Below the pieces are notes generated by a model that saw only the letters and a list, made by a program, of their open reading frames with translations, was not told where the DNA came from and did not search any database. A DNA stretch of 64,000 nucleotides, taken from the NCBI GenBank assembly GCA_012932295.1, contig JAAONU010000123.1:620001-684000 (forward strand). Reading direction: 5' to 3'. A program made the position numbers and the translations under genes. Numbering within the stretch: the stretch's first letter is position 1; each line of letters starts with the position of its first letter. The stretch comes from Cyclina sinensis. Taxonomy: Eukaryota; Mollusca; Bivalvia; Venerida; Veneridae. Shown here piece by piece: positions 34,512 through 47,600 of this stretch.

Positions 34512-36224
34512 CTATTTGGAGCAAACGACACATGTCAGCTCTCGGCCATCTACATAAGGAGGGCATGGAAGAGAACCGCAACGCGCTTCGATTACATGTA
34601 GAATGTGCTCGTTGTCGTTTGATGATCGTTTGATGATCCGCGGTCCAGAAAGTCCGGCTGACCGTCCAAACACAGATGAACGAGTTGTACGAATAATAAT
34701 AGTCAGCCGCTGCCCCGGCAAGATAACCGGAGTATTCCAACGTCCATCCTTGATAACAGACATTTCGTGCTGGAATCATTAAAGTTGTTGATTTCGCCGA
34801 TTTACAAACAGCACAAGGCATGTCCTGTTCCGTTACTGTATAAGGAAAGATATTTGATGTTACGTCTGTTTCTGTCCCATAGATTGTACCTCTATAATCC
34901 TGATGTCCGTCTTCATAGTTCCCCCATTTTGGATCAGATGGAAGGCAGAGGTTATCCGATCCACTACCTTTATCTGCATACTTCTTTCCGCCAATGTAAC
35001 CTGTAGGGATCGAACTTAAATGTTATCTCATGAAAAAAAAAACATACAACTGAGATTCATTGTAGCTGTATTCCTTCTGATTACATGTTTACTTGTAAGA
35101 GGCTGTAACACAACATCCGCAAAGAAAATAGTTCCAAATGAAATATCGTTATTGATCGAATGAAACAGAAAATAGACCAGCTGTGTAACAAATTTAGAAA
35201 ATAAATATAGAAAATTAAGACAGAGAGAGAAATAGAATAACGTATTACAGGGTTACAATGCTTTATTACAGTAGAAACAATGTTTGTCATCTGGTGAAAC
35301 TTGTATTTGGCATTGATTACTTGATACACTTACTTTTTTTTATCTTGTGGTATCAAAAACTTTAAATGAAGTTTATCTTACAGGGCCTCAGCAAGATGCT
35401 ACTCTCAATTCGTCAACACAATCTATATTAAATTTCAAACACATAAGACACCAAACAGAAGATAGTCTTAGTATGGAAATGCAGAAACGTTAAAAACACA
35501 CACGATTCATTAAAAACCTGTTGTTACTAAACATTATTAGAATTATATTTGTAGTCAAATATGTTATCAGTTTCAACCCTTATTAAGAAAAAAAAAACTC
35601 ACCATGATAAACCATATCCGCTCCAATAGGGCACGTCTTCTTCCCCCATCTTACATATACGGATCCGGATATCACTATAATTATTCAAATTTAGTCATCT
35701 TATTTCCAGTAATGTAGAGGGAATCGGAGGTATAGTCAGACTCTGAAATGGCTTCTAATTTTTCACCGTAAATTTATACTGTAAATTCAGGTACATCTAC
35801 CATTACGACCCTGAATGAAAAGATACAAGATATTTGGATATCTAAAATTTGTAATGAAACATTTACAAACCAGAATGACCAACAAATTATTGTAAAAAGT
35901 ACCAAAGTAGGTAAAACCTTTTTTCCTTTAATGAACTGTTTTGTTTTGTTTTGGGCTAGATATCATATGTGCTAAAGACTAAAGTTGCTTACTTGAAGAG
36001 AGATTGTGTTATTTAGATGCCAGATTGTGTAGATCTTGTTTGAGAAAAGACATCTCTGTCAGTACTTGGCCAAGCTGTTTCGTTGTATTGACCAGTTCAG
36101 AACGAAGACGCAGAAGTTCTGCGGTCAAGTCTGTTTCCGAATGGAGAACCAGCCGCTCGGATTTCTCACCATTTATCGTAGCATGCGTTACACACAGCAA
36201 CAAAAAGTAAGCGAAATGAAACAT
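34512..36224 (-). pseudogene. short-chain collagen C4-like gene, disrupted, 3 exons
   Basis: The gene-like structure is exon 1 35993-36224 (signal peptide plus short coiled coil), exon 2 35603-35674 and exon 3 34512-35000. Donors GTAAGC and GTGAGT and acceptors ATTATAG and CCTACAG join in consistent phase. The product has the hallmarks of the molluscan short-chain collagen C4-like family: VYVRWGKKTC, then CLPSDPKWG, then MPCAVCKSAKSTTLMIPARN, CYQGWTLEYSGYL, and the end CGSLPCPPYVDGRELTCVVC. Three defects break it. There is an in-frame TAA near the end of exon 1, about 2 extra bases near 34661-34665 (TGTG before TTTGGACGG), and an 11-bp tandem duplication ATCATCAAACG near 34619-34640 that shifts the frame again. 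The frame after all three is the conserved one, so these are secondary lesions (or assembly errors). The family's function is unknown. Confidence 0.7.
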
Positions 36225-37176
36225 TTTTTATACCAACAGAAAAAAAGATATAGTCAAATGAAACCTTTTAATCAGATAAGGCTGGCATGTTTTGATGACC
36301 TTTTATTGAACTTTATCTCACAGATGTGTCTAAAATGACTACGACATACATTTCCACTGAACTCTAAGAACGTTGCAATATATCATAAAATGCCAAATCT
36401 TAAATCACTACCATTGTTGAATAGTGGTAATGAAGACGAAAGACATTCCGTAAGGAAAGTCGTTCCTATGACATGATTTGAAGCATTTAGAAACGTGAAT
36501 GTATCTTCTTTAAGAAAGAAATCAGTATGTACTTTACTTAACCCATATATGCCAGATGGATTATGCCATCCTTGTCAGATGGACGATTCCATTTTCATAT
36601 AAAAGGGGTTCTGCTAAATTTTTTAATTATATTCTATTTATGAAGGAAGGTGCTTTATGCGAACAGTGAAGACACTGATCAGATGCCGCAATCTTTGCCT
36701 ACTTTTGTAGATGCTAGGCTTTGACGGGTTTACTTGAGAAAAGTTTTATATTTAAATAAGACATATCTATACGGCGTCGATAGGGATTAGAGTAACAAAG
36801 ACAGCAATTGGCGGTAATCATGGTAATCAATCGTACTACTTTTCCATTGTATTGTTCAGATATTTATATACGTTCGACCAAAAATAGGTTTCAACATCTA
36901 TGAAAAGTGTTTTGATAAAATAACAATGTAATTTTCGAAGATACTTAAAATCAGTCTGGATACATCATTAAAAATCCGTGAATATGAAGCATATAAGTCC
37001 ACTATTTTTCGTAACAAAAAACAACGGTGCGTTACTTTTTGACTAAGTATAGTAATATTAAGACATATGGAAATAATAAAATTCTTCTTGCAACCCCCAG
37101 AATTCTAAACTTTTGAAAACAACGTTCCTTAAGCATCTCTAGCAAGATTGTTTAAACTTTGCCCCGTAAGATAATA
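36225..37176. other. upstream flank of the collagen C4-like locus
   Basis: AT-rich, no gene or repeat recognised; should contain the former promoter. Confidence 0.4.
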
Positions 37177-37439
37177 CACTCAACAAAAGAAATTAAGGGT
37201 CAAAGACTTATGACAGCAGTTCTTAAAGACATACCTTTTTTACTTGCTGAACTTTATATCCAACAAACATTCATTATATCAGTGACCAATTTAAACTAAA
37301 AGTAACATGTGTTTCACCAATACAGTAGCACGATTCATCCTCAAAGACAACCCCTATCAGTTTTAAAGTGTTTGAGACTTGGTGGGTGGGGTAAACACAT
37401 GCAATGGCTTATCATAAGCAATATGGAAACCAGTTAAAT

Positions 37440-38680
37440 TTTAGCAGCGGGGAATGACCTCCTCGCGCTCTGATAATCTCTTTGACACGGGTCTGGAAGC
37501 TGCGTTTGATCATTTTTATTTACCTTTGTGGTATGAAACCCCATTCCTCAGTAAAGGCAGCAGCCAGCTCATTTCTGGTTGACGGCTGACGTTGTCGTGC
37601 TGAAACACGGCGCTGCAGCATGTCCCAGGCATGTTCTATTGGGTTCATGTCTGGAGACATAGCTGGCCATTCCATACGTTCAACACCTTGGTCGTCAAGG
37701 TACTGATTGACGTTCTCGCAAGGTGAGCTGTAGCATTATCATCCATTTACACGAATTCGTGCCCGATTGCACCAGCATACAGAATGACGTGAGGTCGGAG
37801 AATCTCGTCAATATAACGTCTAGCGATAACTGTGCCGTTAACAAACACGTAAAGGTATGTACGTCCGTCGTAAGAAACGCCCGCCCAAATAAAAACAGAG
37901 CCACTAACAAATTTGTCATATTAGATATGCAAGACTCGCTGAAGCGCTCATTTTACTGACGCCATACACGCCGAAGTCCATCATGGAAATCAAGGCAAAA
38001 TTTGGACTCGTCGGTGAATAGCACATTACGAAAGTGCCTGAGTTGCCAATGAATGCGATCTCTGGCAAACTCCAGACGGGCCGCACGGTGTCTTGGCGTT
38101 AAAAGAGGACGTACCACAAGACGGCGAGCATGTAAATTAGCATCGTGGAATCTATTGCAGTATGTTTGTGCCGAGATTCGAACACCGGAAGCAGTTTGAA
38201 AGTCTCTATTTAGAGCAACAGCGGAGTCAAACCTATGGCGTTTTGCCAGGACAACGATGGCACGATCTTCCCGAGCAGATGTTAGGAGGCACCGTGGTCC
38301 ATGGGTAGAGCGCAGGGTTCCGTTTCCGGAGGTCGCGGGTTCGAATCCCGTCAGAGGCGAGATTCTCTCACGATCTTCACATTCCTCACCGCTGCGCGAA
38401 TACTGGTATGGAACCCAGGAAGCAGTCATCGAGCGTGGTGAATCTAAGTTGTAAGAACTTTTATCGCAATCGATGTAAAATAAATGAGTCTAAACAAGCA
38501 GATGTTGACCTTGGACGTCCACTGTGAGAACGTCTGGCGACTGCGCCTGTGTCCAGGTACTTTTGCCAAAGTCGTTTGGCTAACACCATGCTCATAGGCC
38601 ACCTCGCGCTGCGTTTGCCCTGCCAGCAGACGACCGACTGCTCTGACTGTCTCAGCCTCCGATATGTGTCTTCTAGGCAT
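37440..38680 (-). pseudogene. Tc1-like transposase remnant
   Basis: Coding debris of a DD34D/E-type transposase: N-terminal DNA-binding part 38540-38680, middle part about 37960-38273 with the first catalytic Asp in TDESKF, second Asp in MDDNA (about 37740), and third acidic residue in SPDMNPIEH (about 37640). Frameshifts near 37950 and 37735 and the SINE insertion inactivate it. Confidence 0.85.
38284..38496 (+). mobile_element. tRNA-derived SINE, family A, inserted in the Tc1 copy
   Basis: The 5' head has a Pol III A box (TGGTCCATGGG) and B box (GGTTCGAATCC). The body has CACATTCCTCACC and TACTGGTATGGAACCCAGGAA. It is bounded by perfect 10-bp direct repeats AGCAGATGTT at 38274-38283 and 38497-38506. 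Transposase coding resumes on the other side, so this is a nested insertion, younger than the Tc1 copy. Confidence 0.9.
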
Positions 38681-40349
38681 CAGAGATTCTTCACACTAAT
38701 CAGTTCTATAGTGTAACAGATGATTCGAATCAAAAATTCAAATTTAAACATGCTCATATCACGTTGACTTTATTCTACACATTTGCTTTTCACTTGATTT
38801 TGAGGGGTGGGTGTGCTTGCATGGACCTGCACGTGATAATTGAGCGGTTACGGGTAGATAGACACAGATATATATATATACAAGTACTGGTGTATCTAAA
38901 GCAAAACACAATTTAACTTTTACAAGAACATTTTTGCATTTAAAAAAACTATGAACCTTAGTCTTGACCCTTAATTTATTTTGTTGCGTGTAGTTGGCTC
39001 CGCCCTAAGGTCAGATAATAATATAGTAATATACAGGGAAAAAATCTTTTAAAAAATTCTATGAAACCATAAATCCCAGAGTTTAAAAAAATCTTTTTTG
39101 TCAAATTTTCTTGCTTGGTCAGTTTTGGCTCCGCGCTGTGGGAAACTGTTTTTCCATAGACTCGTTCTGGCAGATCCATAAGATGGTGACTTCTAAAATT
39201 TGGGGTGTAACATTATTTAGTGGTATTCTATCTGTACAGTCCAAGTTATGACATCGGGAGTAATATGTTTTATTTCAAAGTATATAGGAAAAATCTTTTA
39301 AAAATATCTGATTAAAATCCCAACTAACGCTCTGCTATTAAATGGAAGGCCACCTTCTTATGTCCAATCTATAGCCAATCAGTGCATTAATTTCAAGATT
39401 TTGCAGCTAAATCAACTTCTGTTTTAACCATTTGAATGCATGTGAAAAATCTATATTTCACTGGGATCCGTAATAACTCAGTCGTTTTCTACTTAAAGCG
39501 ACTGACTCGATGTATAAGAAAAAATGTTTATATATGTAAATATTCTGTGTATAGTTGTGAAGAACATACTCAGACTTGATTACTTTCTCAGTTTTAGATA
39601 TAGAAACACATCATAATGTGAAGTTTTTCACACTTTTTTCGGTAAGAAATTTACCCCGTTAGTCACGGGGATAGGTACTTTGTTTATGTTGTTAATTATG
39701 ACATTTGTAAAGAACATTCCGTACTGACTCAGTGGTCTAGGTCGTTGCACACAGTTTTCTTGTCCTATGGGATCGCTATCAAATTATTTTTATCTAGTTT
39801 TCATTACGTATAGAAGCATAAAATTATGTTTTTTTTTTCATAGTATATTAACTTCACTTCAATTTAAAAGGAAACAATATTTACGCTAAATTCTGTGAGT
39901 CGGTCGCTTTAATTGAGGAAGTGTGGGGAAATTTCCAGTAGCTTTTGATATTTGATAGATACTGCATAACAGGTCCGTTTACTTGAATATTTTCGTCACC
40001 ATGCTAAACAATCTAATTAATATTCATTTAGAGAATACAAACCGAAACTTCAATAAACTTTTACTAATCGAAGGAGAATTTATTTTTCCTACGAAACACA
40101 AAATATTTTCAAAATAATCAAGATGATTTAAATATGTTTAAGAAGCTTACACACGCAACAATAACAGGTGTACATTTAAGCCATGAATACGTGTCATAAA
40201 ATGCAGTTTCATTGGCTGGGATAAAAATAACAATACTGGAAATCCAGATTATCGAAATGATAATAGAGAATTGGTCACCTTCAGATCTAACCGTAGTTAG
40301 AGTGTGTACTTAAGTCAGATTAAAATTAAATACTTTGGTCTGAAATTTG

Positions 40350-41100
40350 GCATAACGCATTGACCAGTAGACCTTTAACAAAATTTTTTAAACTTTGCCT
40401 CTTGGATCACTTTTGACTCCAGGGTGTCAGATGTTTAATGTAGACTTAAAAAGTCAAACTTTTCAAAACTTTTTTTTTGTCTTTTCAGAAACCATTAGAC
40501 CGAGGCTTCTAAAATTTGTTTAAATCATGTTTCTCGTGTCGTTATTTGCTCTTCATCGGGGGAAAACTCGTATTTTACTAGTAAATAGAAATATATAACA
40601 ATATCTTAAAACATTTCTTGTTTGAATTTCAAAGCCTAGATTAAAAGAAAAAAAATGCATGGAACATTGCTAAGTGGACCTCTATCAAAAGTGTTCATTC
40701 TTTGCCCCTGGGGTCATGTTTGGCTTCTCCCCGGGGTCAGATTTTTAATAGACTTACATAGACAAACTCCTAAAAATATCCCTAAATCTATCAGACCTAG
40801 TTTTCTGAAATTAAGTATGCAGTATTTTCTTGTGAACCTCTACCAAGGTTGTTCAAATTATAGCTCTTTGATCAATTTGCCCCAAAAGGTGGTCACATGG
40901 TTAACCTAAAATATAGAGAAAATAACAAAGATATATCGTTATCTTTTAAAGTGCATTTTCATTAATCACAACAGCCTTAAGCTTTGTAAATGGCATGCAT
41001 CATTATTCTGATTTAATAATAAATCCTTATATTGATTTTGCCGTTTATACCAGTTGTACTCAGGTGAGCGCTTAAGGGATATCATGGCCCTCTTGTTAAT
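40350..41100. repeat. diverged dispersed repeat, about three units
   Basis: Phrases of the type CTCT-ACCAA--TTGTTCAAATTA, TTTGCCCCTGGGGTCA and GGGGTCAGATTTTTAATAGAC recur at about 40380, 40680 and 40845, ending with CAGGTGAGCGCTTAAGGG. No gene is apparent. Confidence 0.55.
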
Positions 41101-41315
41101 TAGTTATGTAGAAATGGTTTTAAGTTTGTCATAAAGTTTTAAAATACCTCGAAACATGAGACAGAAAGTCTATGACTCTTTAAGATAAGCTAGTATCTAA
41201 ATCTAGAATAGGTAATTTAATGTAGAATGAAAGGTTCAGCTGTAATTTCACCTCTAAATCCATTGCTACGTACTTTTCTTACCAGAGAATACGTATAATG
41301 GGAACAGAGGTGTTG

Positions 41316-41765
41316 ATGCAGTGCAGTATACATTCTGTGTAGATACTATGTAACCTAGTCTCAGCATTCAGTCTATATACCGATCATAGGCCGAGGATTT
41401 CATGCAGTGCAGTATACAGTCTGTGTAGATACTATGTAACTTAGTCTCAGCATTTAGTCTGTATAGCAATCATAGGCTAGAGGTTTTGATGCAGTGCAGT
41501 ATACAGTCTGTGTAGATACTATGTAACCTAGTCTCAGCATTCAGTCTATATAGCGATCATAGGCCAGAGGTTTTGATGCAGTGCAGTATACAGTCTGTGT
41601 AGATACTATGTAACCTAGTCTCAGCATTCGGTCTATATAGCAATCATAGGCTAGAGGATTTGATGCAGTGCAGTATACAGTCTGTGTAGATACTATGTAA
41701 CTTAGTCTCAGCATTCAGGCATTCAGTCTATATAGCGATCATAGGCTATAGGATTTGATGCAGTA
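41316..41765. repeat. 87-bp satellite-like array, 5 full copies
   Basis: GATGCAGTGCAGTATACAGT recurs at 41316, 41402, 41489, 41576, 41663 (spacing 86-87), with a final spacing of 95 caused by a short duplication (GCATTCAG). Copies are highly similar, pointing to recent amplification. Confidence 0.95.
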
Positions 41766-44637
41766 CATCAATTTTAGTACTGCAGTAGTAATTTTAGTAA
41801 TTGCAGTACATACAATATTTTAGATGTTATCTTAAGACTTATAGAAAATGCACTTCAGTTGAAGAATTGGTGAGGGTTTCAAAAAGCTGCTAGCGTTAAG
41901 TAAAACATCTGTCTTCTCGTTTCTCCTTTACCAATGTGTTTTGCCCGCGCTATGGTGTACATGATCACAACGTGCAGTACAATATCTCTTGTATCGACCA
42001 ATATTAATGATAATACTGGAGTGCGGGCGGGTTCTACTGGACTCCAATATATTCAGAGCAGTCTAGGAAATTACTCACATATACTGGTCAGGCTGATTGT
42101 GTTTAGGGACTACAGATAGTCTATCACAATGCACGTATCTGATAACTTCACGCTGAGTTAACTAATCAGCTGTTTTTCTCACAGTACTTAACCACGTTAA
42201 CAGTCGGCCTTCAGTTATGTTATCATTAATATATGTTTTGTAATGCTGCAAAATGACTTGATAGTTCACATATTTCATATTCATGTTTCACTGAAGAACT
42301 TTTCTAAATTGTCATGTTTTTTTTTAAAACAAAATGTTTATGTTATATAAATTTGAAAAAAAAAATCTCACCGGCATTGCATGTTTGAGATTACAGACAC
42401 CAGATGAATTAATTTATCGTTCTGCTACCAAGATATTTTAGAAATGATTCATTTTCGGGTGATCTTTCGTAAAAACTCTCAGTAAGATTTAATTGTTTCC
42501 TAACATGAACAGAATTCGGAAATTCTTCATAAATTTGAAAACCGTATAAGTTCATTGTACTGGTCTATTAAATAATTTATTCGCTGAATTTATTTCATTT
42601 TTTTCAGCCAACATTATGATTCTTCTAGAACCATGTACAAGGTCAATGGACATATGACACGAAGACTAGAACAGATAGACCACAAAACGGCTTGTTTTGT
42701 ATATACATGTACCTACAATTAAGAGTGTCTCTTGTACTGGGTGCTTGTCGATGGCTCGGGTATACTTGTTGAAATAAACTCTTGTTAAATCAATAAATGA
42801 ATAACAATGCCTTTTATCTTTGACAAAATTGACAACTGGAAAATTATGCATTATTCAATGTGCAAGCTTAATATGCATATGATTTTAACAGACTACGTGT
42901 GCCATATATGGAGACTAAATCTCACAAGTTTTAAATCTCACAAGTACTCACGTAACAGATCATCAAGCTTTATATACGGGGATTTAAGAAAATTTGATAT
43001 GAAGACGTTGACAATGTAATGTTTGGCATTGTGTGATTGTGCATCCGTAAATTACAACATCGTCTCGATTAGACGCGAACTGACGTCGCACCTATCATAC
43101 CTGGAGACGTCAGTCTCAACAATCGAACTGGCCTTTGTAATCTGTTTACGGTATTGAACGCACCATTTACATTTTTTTTCAAAAAAGAACGTTTTACTCG
43201 TGTGTTTTAAAGATTATTTTCTTCCTCAGTTTGACTATGAGATGTAAGGTATGATCTCAGCTGTAGAAACTGGTGTTAACCCCCATCCAACCCCCGCACC
43301 CCCCAAAAAATGTGGAGCGGGGGAAAGAGGCGCGGGTACTATTATTCTGTGTTATAGTACAAATTCCTGATTTACGCCGGATACGATTGGTAATCTTGCA
43401 TTAGATAGCTATCAATGGCTTGCTTCTTCGGTCGCATAAGGAAGTTGGACTTTATATTTATACTAGCAGGGAAGAGAAATCAGAAAACCTCTGCCTTAAT
43501 ACAGTAGATAGTTTATTCAAAGCATCATTAAATACATCAAGAGCTGTTTAACAATGGTGTGACTGAAGAAACTTGAAATGGAAAGGCCAGACATTAATCA
43601 AAAGTCCTCTAAAATCTCAACTGCTGATTCCGGACTACTATTACTAGTGCTGCTGCTGGTGCTATTACGTTGTCACTCAATCAGGAGGTCATATTTAATT
43701 ACAACTGACCCCTTCTAATGACTAGCAACAATTATTTTGTGTTCATCTCAAAGTCGAAATAGAAAAAGAATAATTTGCAGAAATGAATATCAAATTTGAT
43801 TTATTTTTAAACCTTTCATTTAAGCTTATCAAGCCTTAACAGAGTTCTGTTTCAACCTGATTCTATAAAACAATGAATGTGGAATATATATAAAATTTAC
43901 AGCATGTCTGAGAGTTGATTGACTTTAACACACACTAATGATATTCAATTTTACAATTCCTTTAAACCTTTTTAAAAGCCAGTAAAAAGACTCATTACAT
44001 CTAAAGATCTGGCATTATTCAAAAACGCGATGTTTATTCTGCATCCCAAAAGCTTGCCAAAAGCATGTCATCACTGCCAAGATTTGATAAAAGAACAGAG
44101 GAAATTTTTCAAACAAAAACAGTGCCTGACTGAACATTTTCTCGTGGGAACTGAAATAAACATCACGTGATCTTTTATTTCTTTGCTCATTGCCAGTTAT
44201 ACATGAATGTAAAATACGGACACTGTAACATTCTAGAAAACTAAAAATTCAGTTTCTACAGTTTTATTTAAAAGTATTCTAATTATATTAGAAATAAATA
44301 CATTTATAAAACCAGACACAATATATAATGTATAATACAAGTCGCTTTAAGCTTGAGACTTCAATGCTGCTGCTACTGCTGCTACTGCTGTTTACAACTT
44401 TTAACAATATTAAAACTATGAACGGAGTCAATGCTTCAGCAAGGCATGATCTTTGAGAAAACCGTCCGTAAAACGAAATTTGTACATTTACTGCTTTTAT
44501 TTAGAGTATTTACGCCAAAGAGTTGTAGCGTTTTGCCAAGATATTTGCACAGCAATTCTTCCTTTATAGCAGCAACAATGGCTTTCGAAGTATGAAAGAA
44601 GGTAAAATATCAGAGTGAAATACGTTGTTTTTAAGAG

Positions 44638-47600
44638 TTAAACGTTATTTATTTTCTTTTTACAGACGAACCTAAATCCCAAGATCTCGCAAGGAAAGTT
44701 GCACCACTTATCGTAGGGTTCACCACATCCAAGAATAATACAATTTTGTCTTAAATCTTTAACAGGTTGACCACTCCTCCAGTTTCTGTAAGCATAAAAC
44801 GGAGAGATAACCATCTACGTCTATATAATAGCTTGTCAATGGCAACGTCAATATCATAGTAATGTGGGGAACAATAATTACCGTACTAATTTTAAACAAA
44901 CCATGTAATATCGTACAAACCACTAGCGCTCGATCGACACCATCTCATGAAATTGTTCTTAAACCGACGAACTCCATAGCCTTTTATATAATAACACGTG
45001 TTTTCATTATTTAAGGTGTATGTGTTACACCCCTAAAATTAAATCGTCTACCGTTGTTCAAGCGGTGGAAGAACAAAGTTAATAAAAATGCAATAAAATG
45101 ATTATCAAATCATTTACAAAATACACTTACATATACCAGTATCTGTAAAAGGATGGATTGTGATAAAGAAGAAAAAAGGGAGAAATGTCTATTGATTAGT
45201 TACATGGATCAGTCGGCATAGCGTCACAAACTAACTAGTATTTTTGCAGACCTTGAAACAGACCAAGGCAACACAAGAAAATAACAGCAACTAAAATAAA
45301 TTCTAAACCAAAATGGTGGCTGGAGGTGGGTATGCATTACAGTATACATTTCTCGTACAATCGTAGCTAAATATCTTCTTGTTTCTTGTGTATACGGAGT
45401 CCCATTTAGAATGTTCATATTTGTCTGGCTGTCGCTGTTCCATTAATTCGTTATAAACATAGCATTTACCTAATATTTTCGTAAAATTAATGAAACAATC
45501 ACACACTGACTTCACTATACAGTATTGTATGTTAAATGTATAATGGTTCTTCTCTAAACCAACACTAGAATTTCATATAGAATTTTAAAATCTTCCCTTG
45601 ATCTACCCAGCCAAGGTTTTATATATTTTACATGTAGTCAAAACAGTTTATCTCATGTTGTTTGGTTTGGGATACATTAACTGTGACTTATTGACCTACC
45701 TTCAGGTGTTTGACAGAACAATGAGGAAATTTGACTGCACATAAAAGTGTTGCACTACAATTTCATAATTGTCTTCATGATAATTTATGACTCACTGACC
45801 TACATTTCTGTTTTTTTATGATATGTTTATGAACGGATTTTCTAGATTCAATTTCAAAATTTGTTTTTTCAGATTGGCGATTCAGAGACATTAAAACATT
45901 CTTAATATTTGATCCATGCTGTGAACTCTTGAGTGTTCAAAAGCTTTATTTTGACGAAGGTCGATAAATGGTGGTCACAAGAGCTCTCCCTGATCGCCTC
46001 GTTGTTAGGTGAGGTACACATAACAGATGGAATTCACTATCCTGATACATGTAGACACTTTCGACAAAAAAAAAAAAAAATAAATAAATAAATAAATAAA
46101 TAAAAAAACGCACAAGACTAGAAAGTTTATGATGTCTAATTCCTAAGTATTAGCTTCTTTAAATTTTGATATTAAATCAAATAATAACGAGAACGTAAGA
46201 AAGAATATCAAGATGGCTTCAATGTTTAGGTATGTTCGTTGAATGTAATTTTTCTGTACATCAATTCACGTTGGATGTTTTTTCACATAGCTAGCCAATA
46301 CATATTTAACATAATTTCACCGATTGTGACAACTTACGGTGCCCGACGCGTAGGACTATCGTGACATAATCGTCCCAGGAACGTGCTTCTGACGTACATG
46401 TATATAGAGTAATGGCACAGGAAAGCGTCTATTGGACGCAGAAATTAGCAAAGGGTTTTCGATTGTACAAAGAGCTTTGTAGCACCAGGATGTCCATCAC
46501 AACGGCAAAGGAGTATTTTCAAACATTTTCCAGATCCGTGCTTACCTTTGATGAAGTGAGAGTATATTGCTTTGTCACAATGTTTTGTCCGAACAATCAC
46601 TTGAGAGCAGATTATCACAGAATATTATACTCAGGACCCTAAAATTTTACAGTATGGCAAAACATAATGAGTAAATGAATCTTATTTCTATTATCCAACA
46701 GCGTCAAAGGTGAATCACACAAGACCCCGCATTATTAATGTTATCTGAACAATACCCCAAAAACAACTAATCCCTATGCCTTCAGATTGGGCAAACTGAG
46801 TAATTTGGTCTATAGGGTCAAGGGGCCCGCAATTTGAAAAGGTTACTGATTAATAACTCTAAACGAACTAGAAATCCAAAGTTCCTAAGTTCATTTTGTG
46901 TGTGTGTGGGGGGGGGGGCACTTTGAAAACAGTTTCTGATCAGCTACCCTTCAGACCAGAACCTTTCCAGAATGGTTAGGCATACTGAGTAGATGAACAT
47001 TATTATTTATAAGGTCCAATAGGGCAAAGGTCTTGTTCACATGAGCCTGTATTTTGAGAATGGTTTTCAGTCATTAACTAAAGAAACAATTTTCCACTTG
47101 CTCTTAAGCTTTACAGGATTGTAAGGCAAGATGACACGTTTTGTTTTGGGGCCCATAGGTTAAGGTAAAAGCTGATGCAGGCCTGCGCTGTATAAAAAGT
47201 TTCCGAACAGTAATTCAATAGAATAACTAAAACTCCAAGGACCTTCAAACATTAAAGGGTATTTTAACATGGCCAGTAGATTATCTCGATTGTTTATAGG
47301 TCGACTCGATCAAATTTCAAGCTAGCAGGTGGGTGTGAAAATGTCTAATTTATAACTAAACAACAACTGTACATAAATCTTCAAAATTTTACAGGATGGT
47401 ATTGCTTATGAAGATTCTATCTTGAATTTGTACTCACTGTATCAAATTTCAAGTTCAGATGGACCTGTACTTAATAACTGGTATTTGATCAAATACCGGA
47501 GAACGAGATAATGCAGGAAGTATAAAATTAAGTCAGTTTTATGAGACGATTGCTCCAGATCCTGTTTTTTTAAGCTAACCATTCTATGTTGACAGTCCTA

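Larger units (their letters stand above)
37177..38990 (-). mobile_element. Tc1/mariner DNA transposon, degenerate
   Basis: The ends carry matching terminal inverted repeats of about 35 bp (left CACTCAACAAAAGAAATTAA, right the complement with a few changes), flanked by TA on both sides, the target-site duplication of the family. The minus-strand transposase starts with MPRRHISEAETVRAVGRLL (38680). A helix-turn-helix region, then the DDE catalytic parts follow: FTDESKF, MDDNATAHL and SPDMNPIEHAW. The frame is broken several times, and 38284-38496 is a foreign SINE. It is not autonomous. Confidence 0.9.
38991..44637. other. repeat-rich gap
   Basis: Contains the repeats at 40350-41100 and 41316-41765. 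An inverted pair, AAAGCGACTGACTCGA (about 39495) and TGAGTCGGTCGCTTT (about 39896), may bound a ~400-bp MITE. The short frames near 41934 and 42807 have no recognisable domain. 44366-44392 is a CTGCTGCTACTGCTG-type triplet run downstream of the lectin gene. Confidence 0.45.

Noticed and set aside
38290..38360. Possible tRNA gene (good A and B boxes)
   Set aside because: The acceptor stem does not pair, and the sequence continues into a SINE body with target duplications.
38257..38454. 65-codon frame in the Tc1 element
   Set aside because: Reads through the SINE and antisense to the transposase.
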